From positions 1 through 40,727 of the forward strand of contig CALVDI010000019.1 of assembly GCA_944326225.1 (NCBI GenBank): DNA of 40,727 nt. Reading direction: 5' to 3'. The notes under the pieces were generated by a model. That model had not been told where the DNA came from, did no database searches, and saw only the letters and a program-made list of their open reading frames with translations. The translations under genes and the position numbers were made by a program. This DNA comes from an uncultured Bacteroidales bacterium. GTDB taxonomy: Bacteria > Bacteroidota > Bacteroidia > Bacteroidales > UBA932. Shown here piece by piece: positions 8,705 through 17,248 of the stretch (the first letter of the stretch is position 1; the number at the start of each line of letters is the position of its first letter).

Positions 8705-9127
8705 ATGACAGTTATGGACAGATACACTGATTTTATAGAAAATATGCGCGGCTCACATCCGCAGATGCCTCATCCGGAGGAGGTCACCGGGCGGATACTG
8801 GAGCGCATACAGACTCTGCCGCAAAATGACTGCAAGACCGTTACAGCACTTCAGAAGACACCCGGAATCCGGCTGAGAAGAGCTATCCCGGCTCTTGCGG
8901 GCATAGCGGCGGCAGCGGTGATGGTATGCGCCCCGATGACCGCCCGTCTGAAAGCGGACACTGCTGTCCGCACGGATATCAGCTGTCTGAATATGCGCAC
9001 ATATGCCGCAATGAGCCGGCCGGACGCGCAACTGGAACATTATCGTAGAATCAAGGCCCTGAAGCAGTCCGTCACCGATCTGGAAGACAGGGCCGCAAAA
9101 TCTCAAGGTCATGAAAACAGACATTAG
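8705..9127 (+). CDS. Probable single-pass membrane anti-sigma partner
   Basis: A 140-aa protein with a cytoplasmic N-terminal part of about 60 residues, a single hydrophobic helix near 62-80 (A-L-A-G-I-A-A-A-A-V-M-V), and a short outer part. This topology and its place directly after an ECF sigma factor suggest an anti-sigma factor. I see no zinc-binding HxxxCxxC motif, so it is not a classic ZAS protein, and the assignment is from context. Its last 17 bp overlap the next gene. Confidence 0.7.
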   Translation: MTVMDRYTDFIENMRGSHPQMPHPEEVTGRILERIQTLPQNDCKTVTALQKTPGIRLRRAIPALAGIAAAAVMVCAPMTARLKADTAVRTDISCLNMRTYAAMSRPDAQLEHYRRIKALKQSVTDLEDRAAKSQGHENRH

Positions 9128-10244
9128 AAATTTCCGTATGATAGTCAGAATGACTCTGACAATGCTTGCTGTAGTGGCGATATTCCCTTCCTGTGTCACC
9201 TATTATACCGTCGTGCCCGAAGTACACCCCGACGGGAGCATGACCCGGACCGTCTACGCCGAAGCCGACTCGGCCTGCCTGGCCGGAGACCTGTCCTCGC
9301 AGCCCTTCCTCTTTGAACTCGGATCAGGGTGGGAGACCGGCCGGATGGCAGAACCGAGGACATGGTGGTTCCTGGATGACTCCGCCACCATGAATTTCTA
9401 CGCCAGCCGGACATTACTGCCTTCCGACACCTCGTACCGGGAGATTCCGGCCTCGGAAGAATATGCGGGACTGCCCTACATCAAGGCCCGGGAGCGGTGG
9501 GATCGGAAAAGGGGCTTGCTGTTCAACACCTACAGCTATTCCTGCGCATTTCCGGGCATAGCGGAACGGATGCCCGTGCCGCCGGACAGCCTCATGACCC
9601 TTGACGAACTGGACAGATGGTTCCGGAGTGCAGGCAATTACGCCGGGATGAACGGAGCGGAGGCATATTCCTGCCTGGCAGACCTCTATGACAAATACGC
9701 CGGTTGGATCAACGCCTGTTATCGTGAGCAGATATACCGCGTCATCTGCTCTGCTGTCGGAGAGGAACTTACAGACAGCCTGAAAAGGGAGTTGATGCAG
9801 TGGATGAAGAAGCATTACGACTTCTATGAGGATATGCTTTCCGCTTTTGACGGCAGTGACGGTTCCGTACTGACTGATATCGCCGGACAGATGAGCCGGC
9901 TGAGCGGCAGTCCGGTCTACGCTGATACGGCCGCAGTTCGTGCCACGGCCTGGGAAGAGGAATTATCCGCTCTCGAGGAAAAACTTACAGTTCCTTTCTG
10001 TTATGAAATGCTGTACCAGGTCCGGATGCCAGGACGGCTGACATCGGCCAACACTGAACTTATGGATGACGGTACTCCGGTGTGGAAAGTGAACGGCTTC
10101 CGCCTTCTTGCCGGTGACATTACCATCAAGGCTACATCCCGTCGTGCCAATCCCCTCGGCTTCATCCTCCTCGGCCTTGTCGTTCTGGCCAGTGCCGTCA
10201 TCTTCTTCCGTCCCCGTCGCAGTAGTAACTCAAGAAGCAATTAA
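9111..10244 (+). CDS. Hypothetical lipoprotein with C-terminal membrane helix
   Basis: A 377-aa protein. A basic N-terminus, a hydrophobic stretch and a lipobox ending F-P-S-C near residues 25-28 point to a lipoprotein. The following 310 residues are soluble and acidic with no motif I recognise. A second hydrophobic helix near 350-368 is followed by R-P-R-R-S, so the C-terminus may be cytoplasmic. Being the third gene of the sigma operon, overlapping the anti-sigma-like gene, it may be the envelope sensor or the main output of that regulon. Function unknown. Confidence 0.75.
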   Translation: MKTDIRNFRMIVRMTLTMLAVVAIFPSCVTYYTVVPEVHPDGSMTRTVYAEADSACLAGDLSSQPFLFELGSGWETGRMAEPRTWWFLDDSATMNFYASRTLLPSDTSYREIPASEEYAGLPYIKARERWDRKRGLLFNTYSYSCAFPGIAERMPVPPDSLMTLDELDRWFRSAGNYAGMNGAEAYSCLADLYDKYAGWINACYREQIYRVICSAVGEELTDSLKRELMQWMKKHYDFYEDMLSAFDGSDGSVLTDIAGQMSRLSGSPVYADTAAVRATAWEEELSALEEKLTVPFCYEMLYQVRMPGRLTSANTELMDDGTPVWKVNGFRLLAGDITIKATSRRANPLGFILLGLVVLASAVIFFRPRRSSNSRSN

Positions 10245-10249
10245 CGAGC

Positions 10250-10284
10250 GATGCCGGCATTGGAGAATTTCCGTGGCCGGCATC
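10250..10284. terminator. Hairpin between the lipoprotein and ompA-like copy 1 (convergent)
   Basis: GATGCCGGC (10250-10258) and GCCGGCATC (10276-10284) form a perfect 9-bp stem. A homologous hairpin with the same arms lies after the second ompA-like gene (27384-27415), so it belongs to the duplicated unit. Confidence 0.75.
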
Positions 10285-10321
10285 AATTCACTATGTGTCG
10301 TTAAGGTCAGCAGTTTCCTGT

Positions 10322-11446
10322 CTAATCAAGAGCGTCTACGATGCAGATTGCGACGCGGTTCTCCTCCGGTACTGGCGAGACGTTCTCGGTGTCTCCCTTG
10401 TAGGCCACGGTGATCCTGTCGGCCTCGATGCCTGCGGCGATCAGGGCCTCAGCGACGTTCTCCGCCCTGTTCCTGGAGAGTTCCATGTTGCGCTCGGCAG
10501 TGCCTGTCTCCCTGTCGGCGTGTCCCGTGACGGTCACGCGCGTGCCGGGATTGGACACCAGCAGGGATGCTACGACAGAGATCTTTCCCCTTGCCTCATC
10601 GCTCAGCTCGCTGCTGCCGATAGCGAAGTATACGCTGCTCTCCACGGGAGCGAAGTCGAGCGTCCCTGTCTCCTGCACCGGTCCTGCCTCCGCCACGGCC
10701 ACCGCAGCGGGCACGGGCTCCGGAGCGGGCTGCGGCTCCTCAGCTGCCACGGGGACCACCTCCACGGGTTCGGGCTCCGCGGGACTCTCCTTGCGGAGCT
10801 TGCCTATCCTGAACGTAAGTCCCGCCAGGGCGCCGAGCTGCCAGTCCACGTAGCTGCCCTTCTTGGAGTTGAAGGCGTCTCCGAGGACGTTGGCGTTGAC
10901 CTCGAGGTTGAAGTGCAGCCAGTCCGTGATGCGCACTCCCATTCCCACGCCGAAGCGTCCTGCCGGGAAGACCTTGCTTCCGCCCCAGAGCAGGTTGTCA
11001 TCGGGAAGGCGCGGTCCGAGGTTCTGCGCGTCGGAGTTGTTGAAGGCTCCGTTCACGCCCACACCGGCGAACAGGTAGGGGCTCACTGCCCGGCTCACGC
11101 GGTATCCTGCTATGCCGCACAGGTCGACGAGGACGTCAATGTTGCCCTGAAGGTAGTTGAACTTGTATACGCTCGTGCGTGCGTCCACCACGGCGCCCAT
11201 GGCCTGCCATCCGCTCAGGCCGGCGCGGAGGCCCCACACCGGGGTGAACTGGTACCCGAAGTACAGGGACGCCGCGGGAGAGATCAGGTCGCCGAGGCTC
11301 GTCTCCCCGACCGTCTGGCCTATTCCGCCCTGGACAGTGATCAGCCAGTGGCCGCTGAACTCGTCGTAACTCTTCTCTTTCTCCTGCCCGAGCATCGCGC
11401 CGGACGCGAGCAGAAGCACTGCGATTGCTAGTAATGTCTTCTTCAT
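10322..11446 (-). CDS. OmpA-family outer-membrane protein, copy 1
   Basis: A 374-aa protein with a signal peptide (cleavage near A-M-L-G-Q at 18-20), a glycine/aromatic-rich beta-barrel to about residue 215, a Pro/Glu/Ala linker (about 220-262), and a C-terminal OmpA domain. The latter has T-V-T-G-H-A-D-R-E and the N-M-E-L-S-x-x-R-A-E-N-V peptidoglycan-binding pattern. It follows the giant coiled-coil lipoprotein gene on the same strand, with a hairpin between them. A close paralogue sits at 26207-27352 after the second coiled-coil gene. Many stretches are nearly identical (for example around V-R-I-T-D-W-L-H-F-N-L-E-V-N), while linkers and signal peptides differ. Pairing suggests it anchors or exports the stalk protein; that role is inference. 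Confidence 0.9.
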   Translation of the reverse strand: MKKTLLAIAVLLLASGAMLGQEKEKSYDEFSGHWLITVQGGIGQTVGETSLGDLISPAASLYFGYQFTPVWGLRAGLSGWQAMGAVVDARTSVYKFNYLQGNIDVLVDLCGIAGYRVSRAVSPYLFAGVGVNGAFNNSDAQNLGPRLPDDNLLWGGSKVFPAGRFGVGMGVRITDWLHFNLEVNANVLGDAFNSKKGSYVDWQLGALAGLTFRIGKLRKESPAEPEPVEVVPVAAEEPQPAPEPVPAAVAVAEAGPVQETGTLDFAPVESSVYFAIGSSELSDEARGKISVVASLLVSNPGTRVTVTGHADRETGTAERNMELSRNRAENVAEALIAAGIEADRITVAYKGDTENVSPVPEENRVAICIVDALD

Positions 11447-11495
11447 AAGTCTTCAGTTTGCTTGTTCTGCCTTTGTTTTATTGCCTTATAATAAA

Positions 11496-11526
11496 TGAGG
11501 GCGGCCTTGCTTACCGACCGCCCTCA
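11496..11526 (-). terminator. Intercistronic hairpin between coiled-coil gene 1 and ompA-like copy 1
   Basis: On the minus strand, TGAGGGCGG pairs with CCGCCCTCA (9 bp) followed by ATTTATT. The same hairpin occurs in the second unit with a compensating C-G to T-A pair change. It probably attenuates transcription into ompA or protects mRNA ends. Confidence 0.75.
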
Positions 11527-11554
11527 CCTCTTCTAATGCATCAAGTCCTTATGG

Positions 11555-14500
11555 CTATCTCTCGGCCTTGATGGTGAACTTGATCTCAATGTTCTTGTTG
11601 TTGCCTTCATGAGCCTTGTCAGTAGCAACTACTCCGTTGTAGTCGAGCTGGTAGTCGATGGAGGCCTTGATGGTTACCTGCAGGTTGTTCTGCAGCATGA
11701 GGTTGTCTCCGTCGAAGGTGAAGATTCCGGTAACGGGATCGAAGTCCCATATTCCGGTGTATGTTCCACCGTCCTGAACCTCAACGACTACCTCAGACTT
11801 GTCACAGAAACTGAGGACTGCATCGTAGGCTTTCATGTAGTAGGACTCGCTCAGACCGGTAGGACCGTCGAACGTGTAGTACTCATGCTCTCTCTCTCCG
11901 CCTGTCTCAACCTCGGCGATGTTCCTCCATACCCTGTTGTCCGGGTTGAGGTTGTCCTGAACGAGGGCCATGATGTCGACATACTGCCATGCCTTCACCT
12001 CGAGGTCCGTACCGTACTCCCTGTCAAAGCCGTTGGCCATGTGCTCGTCCTCGCCGTCGAAGAGAAGCTCGATGGGATCCGTGGCCGTGATGGTCACCTT
12101 CTTGGGTGTGAACTCAACCTTGGAGCCTCCCTCGATGGTTACATAGAGGATGGCGTTGAAGTCGTAGTCACGTCCCGTGAAGCCGTTCCAGTCAAGGTCG
12201 CTCATATCGAGGGATCCGTCGGGATTGACCTTCACGTCAGGTGCGGTGGGAGTGGGAACATTGACATATCCTGTGAGGGCGTTCTCCTTGGTGATGGGCT
12301 CGAATCTCACGCGGAGGTTGTCCTGGCCGTCATAGTTCTCTACATGGAAGTACTCGTTGAGGCGTACTATAGGGAAGGAGTACTTGCCTGCATGAGCACC
12401 GCTGTTGGGTATCTGGCCTCCGAGGTATGCGTGTCCTGTGAACTCGCCTGTCGAAACCACCACGCCTTCGTCGAACTCAAGCGAGTATACGGGATTGTCA
12501 ATGGTGGCGGTTGCGTTGAACTCGTATGTCACGCCGTACCATGTCTCCACAGTCGTGGTGAAATTGAACTCATCACCGAACTTATCGATATCCTTGGACG
12601 AAATCCTGATGTAAGCGGGGTTGGGCTCATCAGTCTCATTGGGATGGTTCTCCTTCAGGATGCCCAGGAATGTCCAGAGATCATCGTAAGGGATGTTGCT
12701 GCCCCTTCCGAGAGCCTCCTGATAAGGATAGTTGTCGAGGACTCTCCATGCGAGAGTGGTGTAGTCGTAATCAGTTGCACCGTATGCGTTGCCGTTGTCG
12801 GCGAGGGAAGCGATGAATGCGTTCTTGTCCTCGAAGAACTCGTCACCGGGGTATGCGTTGTCAAAAGGCACACTGCCAAGATCCTTAAAGTACTTGGACG
12901 AGCCGATGAAAGGTATGGACTGATTTCCGAGATCTATCGCGTTTCTGTTGGCCTTGGTGCGGTCCACGGGCATCTCGCCGAGGGTGTATGTCAGGTTGAT
13001 GACCACCTCGCTGTGCGCGTTGTCATCGGTGTATACCTTCTGGATGTCGTAGCGCACGTCGCGGCCTTTCTCGAACTGATAGCCGTCGATGGTCACGTCG
13101 ACTACCTGAGCGGCAAGACGGGACGATACCTCTATCACCACATTGCCCTCACCGACGATGTCGCTGGCGTCGGGGGCTCCAGTTCTCAGCAGGTCCTCGG
13201 CCTGTCCGCCCTCTACGGTACGGTCAAACTTCTCGAATCTGGGCGTTCCGTTCTTAAGAAGCTCCTCGATGTTCTCGGCGGCTCCGTCCTTTCCTGCGTA
13301 GTCTGTCTCCCAGTTCAGGATAGCGGCCTCGTCAAGGAAGAGAGGCTCCTGGGTACCGTTGTAGAGTATCTTGTGCTCCACGGCGCGCTCGTATGTCCAG
13401 GGGATCCTCTGCTCGTCACCCCATGCCATCAGCTGCAGGTTGAGGGTGTACCTTACATTGGTGATCTCGTAAGTGGTCTCTCCGCTGACCTCTCCCACTG
13501 TGTTGTATGAGCTGTTGTAGTAGAAGGTGTTGTATACGGTGATCTTGTCGCCCACGTTGTTGACGGGGTTCTCCTTCATGGAAGCGACCGCTCCGTAGCC
13601 TTTCTCCTCGTCCCTGGCCACATTGATTCCGAGGTAGCCGTAGGGATCGCTGGTGCTGAATGTGTATTCAAGCGCCAGGGAGCCCTCGGGGAGGAAGAGA
13701 GCCTTCTCGGCCTCGCTGATCTCCACGTACTCACCGCCGTAGTTGAACTTCAGGTCGTAGCCCTCATAGAAGGCCACCTCACCGGGATACTCGCTCCACT
13801 GTCTCTCAAAGTGGGCTGTGGTGTAATCGTAGACGGTCCTGTTGTCCTCTGCATTTACGAGTGCGTAGTTGCCGTCAAGAGAGGTGTTCTGTCTTTCCAC
13901 CTCCACGTACTCGCTGGTCACGTGGCTGCCCTCGGGCTTGTCCTTGTCGCATACGGTGAGGGCGATGTAGAAGTTCTGCATGTTCCTGGGAACAAGCGCC
14001 TCGATCTCCACGCGGCCGGGGAACTCTCCGAGCTCGACCTTGATGTCCTCACCGCTGATGTCCGTGGACTCTCCGGCTGCCGTGCGGTTGATGACGGGCA
14101 CCGCGCTGAGTGTGACGTTGCCCTCCTTTGCTGCCGCCACGATGTCAGCCGCAAGCTCGTTGGGCTTTACCTGGAATGTGGCGATGACGTTCTGGGTCTC
14201 GGAAACGGCCTGTCCGGCCACGGTGTAGGCGTATGACGACGCCATGCCGTCCTTGTACTCGGGAACGAATACGAGGCTCTGTATTCTGTTGATGAGCTCG
14301 CTGATGGTCAGGTCGTTGGCCTCTGTCCAGTCATCGACCTTGTTGCCGATGTTGTCCACGTCGTTCTTCAGGTCCTCAAAGTTCTCCTCGAGGGTCTTGA
14401 GTCTCTCGTCGATCTCGTCGATTCTCTTGTTGATCTCAGCGACGTTCTGCTCGAGCTTCTGTGTCAGATCTGCCAGGCCCTTGGCCATTTCCTCGCGGAG

Positions 14501-16168
14501 CTGGCCCTCCGTCTCCTCGAGCTGGGCTCCGAGGTCCCTCATGTAGGCCTCGAACTCGCTTCTGTCGAGCTTGTTCTTCTCGAGCTGGTCGATGGCGCCC
14601 CTGAGCTCTTCTGCGAGCTCATTGATGCTGAGCTGGAGACCGCTTATCTCCTCCGCAACGGAGGTCGCGAGGTCGTCTATCTTGCCGTTGAACTCCTCCT
14701 GGAGCCTCTTCTCGAGGTCGAGCATCTTCTGCTTGAGGGTCTCGTCCATGGTCTCGAGCTGGCCGATCTTGTCCTCAAGACCGCCCTTTGCGTAGATTCC
14801 GAGAGCCTTCACCAGGTTGTCGAGCTCACCGGCGACGGTCGTGAGCTTATCGTTCACTTCCTTGGCATATGCCATGGCCTCGTCAGCCGCGTTATGTGCT
14901 GCGTTGATCTTATCCTCAAGGCCGGGGATTACGATGGTCTCGAGATTCTCGATGTAGTCGTCGAACTTGCCGCTGAGGCCGGCGTAGTCGCTCTCGAGTT
15001 GTTTGAGGCGTTCGGCTATGTTCAGGTCCTCAAGCGCCTTGAGACCGGTCTCGACGGAGCTCATCCTGTTCTGCAGGGCGAGGATGTCACCGAAGATCTG
15101 CGAGAAGGTGACCTCGGCCGAGTCAACGGTAAGGTAGTCGTTCTTTATGGAGTCGACGGCGGCCTGGAGGTCAGCGATGTCCTCGCCGTGAAGTTTCTGG
15201 AGAGCCTCCACGGCAGCCTCGATGGCGGCCACGTTCTCGGTCAGGCCGGCCAGGAGCTCCATCTGATACTGGAGCTGCTCGTCAAGCTCGTTGATCCTGC
15301 CGTTGATCTCCTCGATGTCGGCGGCCACTTCCGCGAACTCGCCCCTGAACTCGTCGAGCACGCCGTTGATGCCGTCAATCTTCACGTTGAACTCGGACTC
15401 GATTGCGGAGAGGCTGGACTTCAGGGAGTCGATCCTGAGGTCGACCCTGCCTATGTGGTTGACGAGTGTGTTGTAGTTGTCATCTATCCTCTTCGAGAGC
15501 TCGTTAATCTTGGCAAGGTTGGCCTCGTCTCCCTTGGCGATCAGGTCCTGGAGCTCCACCTTGTCGTTCTTGATCTGGTCGGCCAGGGCGTCGATGCGGA
15601 CGCGGTTGGCCTCGTCACCGTTCTGGATCACGCTGTTGAGGTTGTTCACCTGGTTGGTGAGGTCGGCGATCTTCTCGTTGATCCTTGCGATGCTCTCCTC
15701 AACGTCCACGCTGCCGGAGTTGATGGCGTCATTGAGCTCCTTCTTGAGCTGCTCGATGGCAGCGAGAAGCTCCTTCTCCACATCGGCGATCTGGTCGACA
15801 GCGTCGTCGATGCGTCCGTTGAGCCTGTTCTCCTGCTCGGAGAGCTTGGTGTTGATCTCGGCGATGTTGCCCTCTACGGTCTCGATGTTGTCGTTGATCA
15901 GGTCGATCTGCTTCTGGAGACCCTCGTCCATATCCTGCAGGTCGCCCACGTTTCCGTTCAGAATGTCGATCAGGTCGTTGGCGTCGCTGATCGCTTCATT
16001 CATGTTCTTTAGCTGTTCTTCCAGGCTCGCCAACTGACCTGTCTCGAGGTTGTCAAGGCGGTCGTTGATCGCGTTGATGTCCTCCTCGTAGTCAGTACAG
16101 CCTGAAAACGCGAACACTCCGCACACCAGCGCGAGTGCCGCAATCACATTGAAAAAGTGTTTTTTCAT
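11555..16168 (-). CDS. Giant coiled-coil surface lipoprotein, copy 1
   Basis: A 1537-aa protein from the ATG at 16168; an ATG eight codons upstream is open but the conserved copy begins here. The signal peptide ends in lipobox F-S-G-C (Cys24), followed by T-D-Y-E-E-D, an acidic run like the surface-export signal of Bacteroidota lipoproteins. Residues about 25-626 are nearly continuous heptad-like coiled coil rich in Leu, Ile, Glu, Lys and Asn. At the boundary is R-I-Q-S-L-V-F-V-P-E-Y, a junction I know from Bacteroidales coil-plus-beta proteins. The remaining 900 residues look like beta-sandwich repeats rich in Tyr, Asp and Asn. The product is plausibly a long outer-membrane stalk or adhesin. 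A strong promoter lies upstream. Its 5' end is almost identical to copy 2, while the rest is diverged and higher in GC. Confidence 0.88.
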   Translation of the reverse strand: MKKHFFNVIAALALVCGVFAFSGCTDYEEDINAINDRLDNLETGQLASLEEQLKNMNEAISDANDLIDILNGNVGDLQDMDEGLQKQIDLINDNIETVEGNIAEINTKLSEQENRLNGRIDDAVDQIADVEKELLAAIEQLKKELNDAINSGSVDVEESIARINEKIADLTNQVNNLNSVIQNGDEANRVRIDALADQIKNDKVELQDLIAKGDEANLAKINELSKRIDDNYNTLVNHIGRVDLRIDSLKSSLSAIESEFNVKIDGINGVLDEFRGEFAEVAADIEEINGRINELDEQLQYQMELLAGLTENVAAIEAAVEALQKLHGEDIADLQAAVDSIKNDYLTVDSAEVTFSQIFGDILALQNRMSSVETGLKALEDLNIAERLKQLESDYAGLSGKFDDYIENLETIVIPGLEDKINAAHNAADEAMAYAKEVNDKLTTVAGELDNLVKALGIYAKGGLEDKIGQLETMDETLKQKMLDLEKRLQEEFNGKIDDLATSVAEEISGLQLSINELAEELRGAIDQLEKNKLDRSEFEAYMRDLGAQLEETEGQLREEMAKGLADLTQKLEQNVAEINKRIDEIDERLKTLEENFEDLKNDVDNIGNKVDDWTEANDLTISELINRIQSLVFVPEYKDGMASSYAYTVAGQAVSETQNVIATFQVKPNELAADIVAAAKEGNVTLSAVPVINRTAAGESTDISGEDIKVELGEFPGRVEIEALVPRNMQNFYIALTVCDKDKPEGSHVTSEYVEVERQNTSLDGNYALVNAEDNRTVYDYTTAHFERQWSEYPGEVAFYEGYDLKFNYGGEYVEISEAEKALFLPEGSLALEYTFSTSDPYGYLGINVARDEEKGYGAVASMKENPVNNVGDKITVYNTFYYNSSYNTVGEVSGETTYEITNVRYTLNLQLMAWGDEQRIPWTYERAVEHKILYNGTQEPLFLDEAAILNWETDYAGKDGAAENIEELLKNGTPRFEKFDRTVEGGQAEDLLRTGAPDASDIVGEGNVVIEVSSRLAAQVVDVTIDGYQFEKGRDVRYDIQKVYTDDNAHSEVVINLTYTLGEMPVDRTKANRNAIDLGNQSIPFIGSSKYFKDLGSVPFDNAYPGDEFFEDKNAFIASLADNGNAYGATDYDYTTLAWRVLDNYPYQEALGRGSNIPYDDLWTFLGILKENHPNETDEPNPAYIRISSKDIDKFGDEFNFTTTVETWYGVTYEFNATATIDNPVYSLEFDEGVVVSTGEFTGHAYLGGQIPNSGAHAGKYSFPIVRLNEYFHVENYDGQDNLRVRFEPITKENALTGYVNVPTPTAPDVKVNPDGSLDMSDLDWNGFTGRDYDFNAILYVTIEGGSKVEFTPKKVTITATDPIELLFDGEDEHMANGFDREYGTDLEVKAWQYVDIMALVQDNLNPDNRVWRNIAEVETGGEREHEYYTFDGPTGLSESYYMKAYDAVLSFCDKSEVVVEVQDGGTYTGIWDFDPVTGIFTFDGDNLMLQNNLQVTIKASIDYQLDYNGVVATDKAHEGNNKNIEIKFTIKAER

Positions 16169-16198
16169 AACTGTAATTAGTTTGTTACACATAGTAAT
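16013..16198 (-). repeat. Left arm of long inverted repeat shared by the two coiled-coil genes
   Basis: Positions 16013-16176 match 21897-22060 in reverse complement over 164 bp with one mismatch (16103 versus 21970, a silent Ser22 change). After a 4-nt length difference, 16182-16198 matches 21879-21895 exactly (17 bp, read ATTACTATGTGTAACAA). The block covers the leader, start codon, signal peptide and codons to about 52. Similarity drops abruptly beyond it on both sides. Confidence 0.95.
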
Positions 16199-16265
16199 TA
16201 TAATTAAAAAAAATTAAGTTTTCCATTGAAACTACCCCAACTATATGAGCAGCCAAAAACTCGCA

Positions 16266-16297
16266 CAAATATATTCAGTTTATATTTTCAAAACAAA
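16266..16297 (-). promoter_or_regulatory. Consensus promoter of coiled-coil gene 1
   Basis: On the minus strand TTTG (16294-16297), 20 bp, then TATATTTG (16266-16273): both elements of the Bacteroidota consensus at standard spacing. The predicted leader is about 90 nt. The -33 box sits in a nearly perfect AT-rich palindrome (16292-16316). The promoter is inside the segment bracketed by the inverted repeat. Confidence 0.8.
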
Positions 16298-16336
16298 TTT
16301 TTTTAAAAAAATTGTTAATAACTTATGTTTTGCCAC

Positions 16337-16804
16337 TTATCCAAGTCCGGTAAACCTGTCTCCGAACATATAAAACAGCGCGAGCCAGAAGAAAAAACGG
16401 GTGCCTTTGCCGATGAGCATGAAGAGGGCGCAGCGGCCGAAATGCAGCTTGTAGAAGCCCAGGCCTATGGCGAAGACATCGCCCACGAACGGCAGCCATG
16501 TCAGGAAGGCCAGCAGGGAACCGTACCTGTCTATCTTCGACTTCTGTTTCAGCAGGGTCTCCTCCTTGACGTGGAACCACTTCTCTATCCATTCCCATTT
16601 GCCGATACGGCCTATCCAGTAGGAGGTCAGACCTCCCAGCCAGTTGCCGGCAGTAGCGCAGAGCCACGATACCACCGGGTCTCCTCCGGCCAGAAGTATA
16701 CCTATTATAAGAAAGTCCGACGAAAAAGGGACGATGGTGGCGGCCACGAAAGCTCCGATGAAAAGGCCGATGTAGCCGAGGTCGAGCAGAAAGTTCAGGT
16801 CCAT
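16337..16804 (-). CDS. DedA/YqaA-like membrane protein (VTT domain)
   Basis: A 155-aa inner-membrane protein of the DedA/SNARE-associated superfamily, now linked to lipid scrambling or flipping. The N-terminal I-G-A-F-V-A-A-T-I-V-P-F-S-S-D-F, the G-N-W-L-G-G-L-T-S-Y-W-I-G-R block near 55-68, and F-L-T-W-L-P-F-V-G-D near 98-107 are typical of the short YqaA subgroup. It lies 3 bp after tadA, forming a fic-tadA-dedA operon on the minus strand. Coiled-coil gene 1 follows, but that gene has its own promoter. Confidence 0.88.
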   Translation of the reverse strand: MDLNFLLDLGYIGLFIGAFVAATIVPFSSDFLIIGILLAGGDPVVSWLCATAGNWLGGLTSYWIGRIGKWEWIEKWFHVKEETLLKQKSKIDRYGSLLAFLTWLPFVGDVFAIGLGFYKLHFGRCALFMLIGKGTRFFFWLALFYMFGDRFTGLG

Positions 16805-16807
16805 CGC

Positions 16808-17248
16808 CTATCTCCGTATCTTTTTGAAAAATTCTGTCATGACAGTGCCGCACTCCTCCGCCATGATTCCTTTTATGACTTTTGTCCTTGGATGCAGCAG
16901 GGACGGGGAGAACAGGGTGTAGCCACGCTTGGGGTCATCGGCTCCGTAGACTACCGCTCCGACCTGGGTCCAGGCCATCGCGGCGGCGCACATCGGACAC
17001 GGCTCGACTGTGACGTACAGGGTACATTCTGGAAGATACTTGCCTCCTATGTAACTTGTGGCTGCCGTCATGGCCAGCATCTCGGCATGGGCCGTGGGGT
17101 CGTACAGGGTCTCGGTCTGGTTGTGCGCCCGGGCGATGATCCGCCCCTCGCACACCACCACCGCTCCGATGGGGATCTCCCCTTCGGACTCAGCCCTCCG
17201 CGCCTCCTTCAGGGCCTCCCGCATATACTTCTCGTGATCAGTATTCAT
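16808..17248 (-). CDS. tadA: tRNA adenosine-34 deaminase (nucleoside deaminase family)
   Basis: A 146-aa zinc-dependent deaminase that converts A34 to inosine in tRNA-Arg(ACG). Zinc and catalytic residues are visible: H54-A-E56 and P-C-P-M-C (Cys84, Cys87). Length and the N-terminal M-R-E-A-L-K-E-A-R-R-A pattern match bacterial TadA. Guanine or cytosine deaminases share these motifs, so a small doubt remains. Its start overlaps the end of fic by 11 bp, implying translational coupling. Confidence 0.88.
   Translation of the reverse strand: MNTDHEKYMREALKEARRAESEGEIPIGAVVVCEGRIIARAHNQTETLYDPTAHAEMLAMTAATSYIGGKYLPECTLYVTVEPCPMCAAAMAWTQVGAVVYGADDPKRGYTLFSPSLLHPRTKVIKGIMAEECGTVMTEFFKKIRR

Noticed and set aside
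11609-13510. A 633-codon open frame antisense to coiled-coil gene 1, with others at 14894-16012 and 10295-11431
   Set aside because: They mirror GC-rich, biased codons of the real genes, have no signal peptide or domain, and the sense proteins have clear family features.
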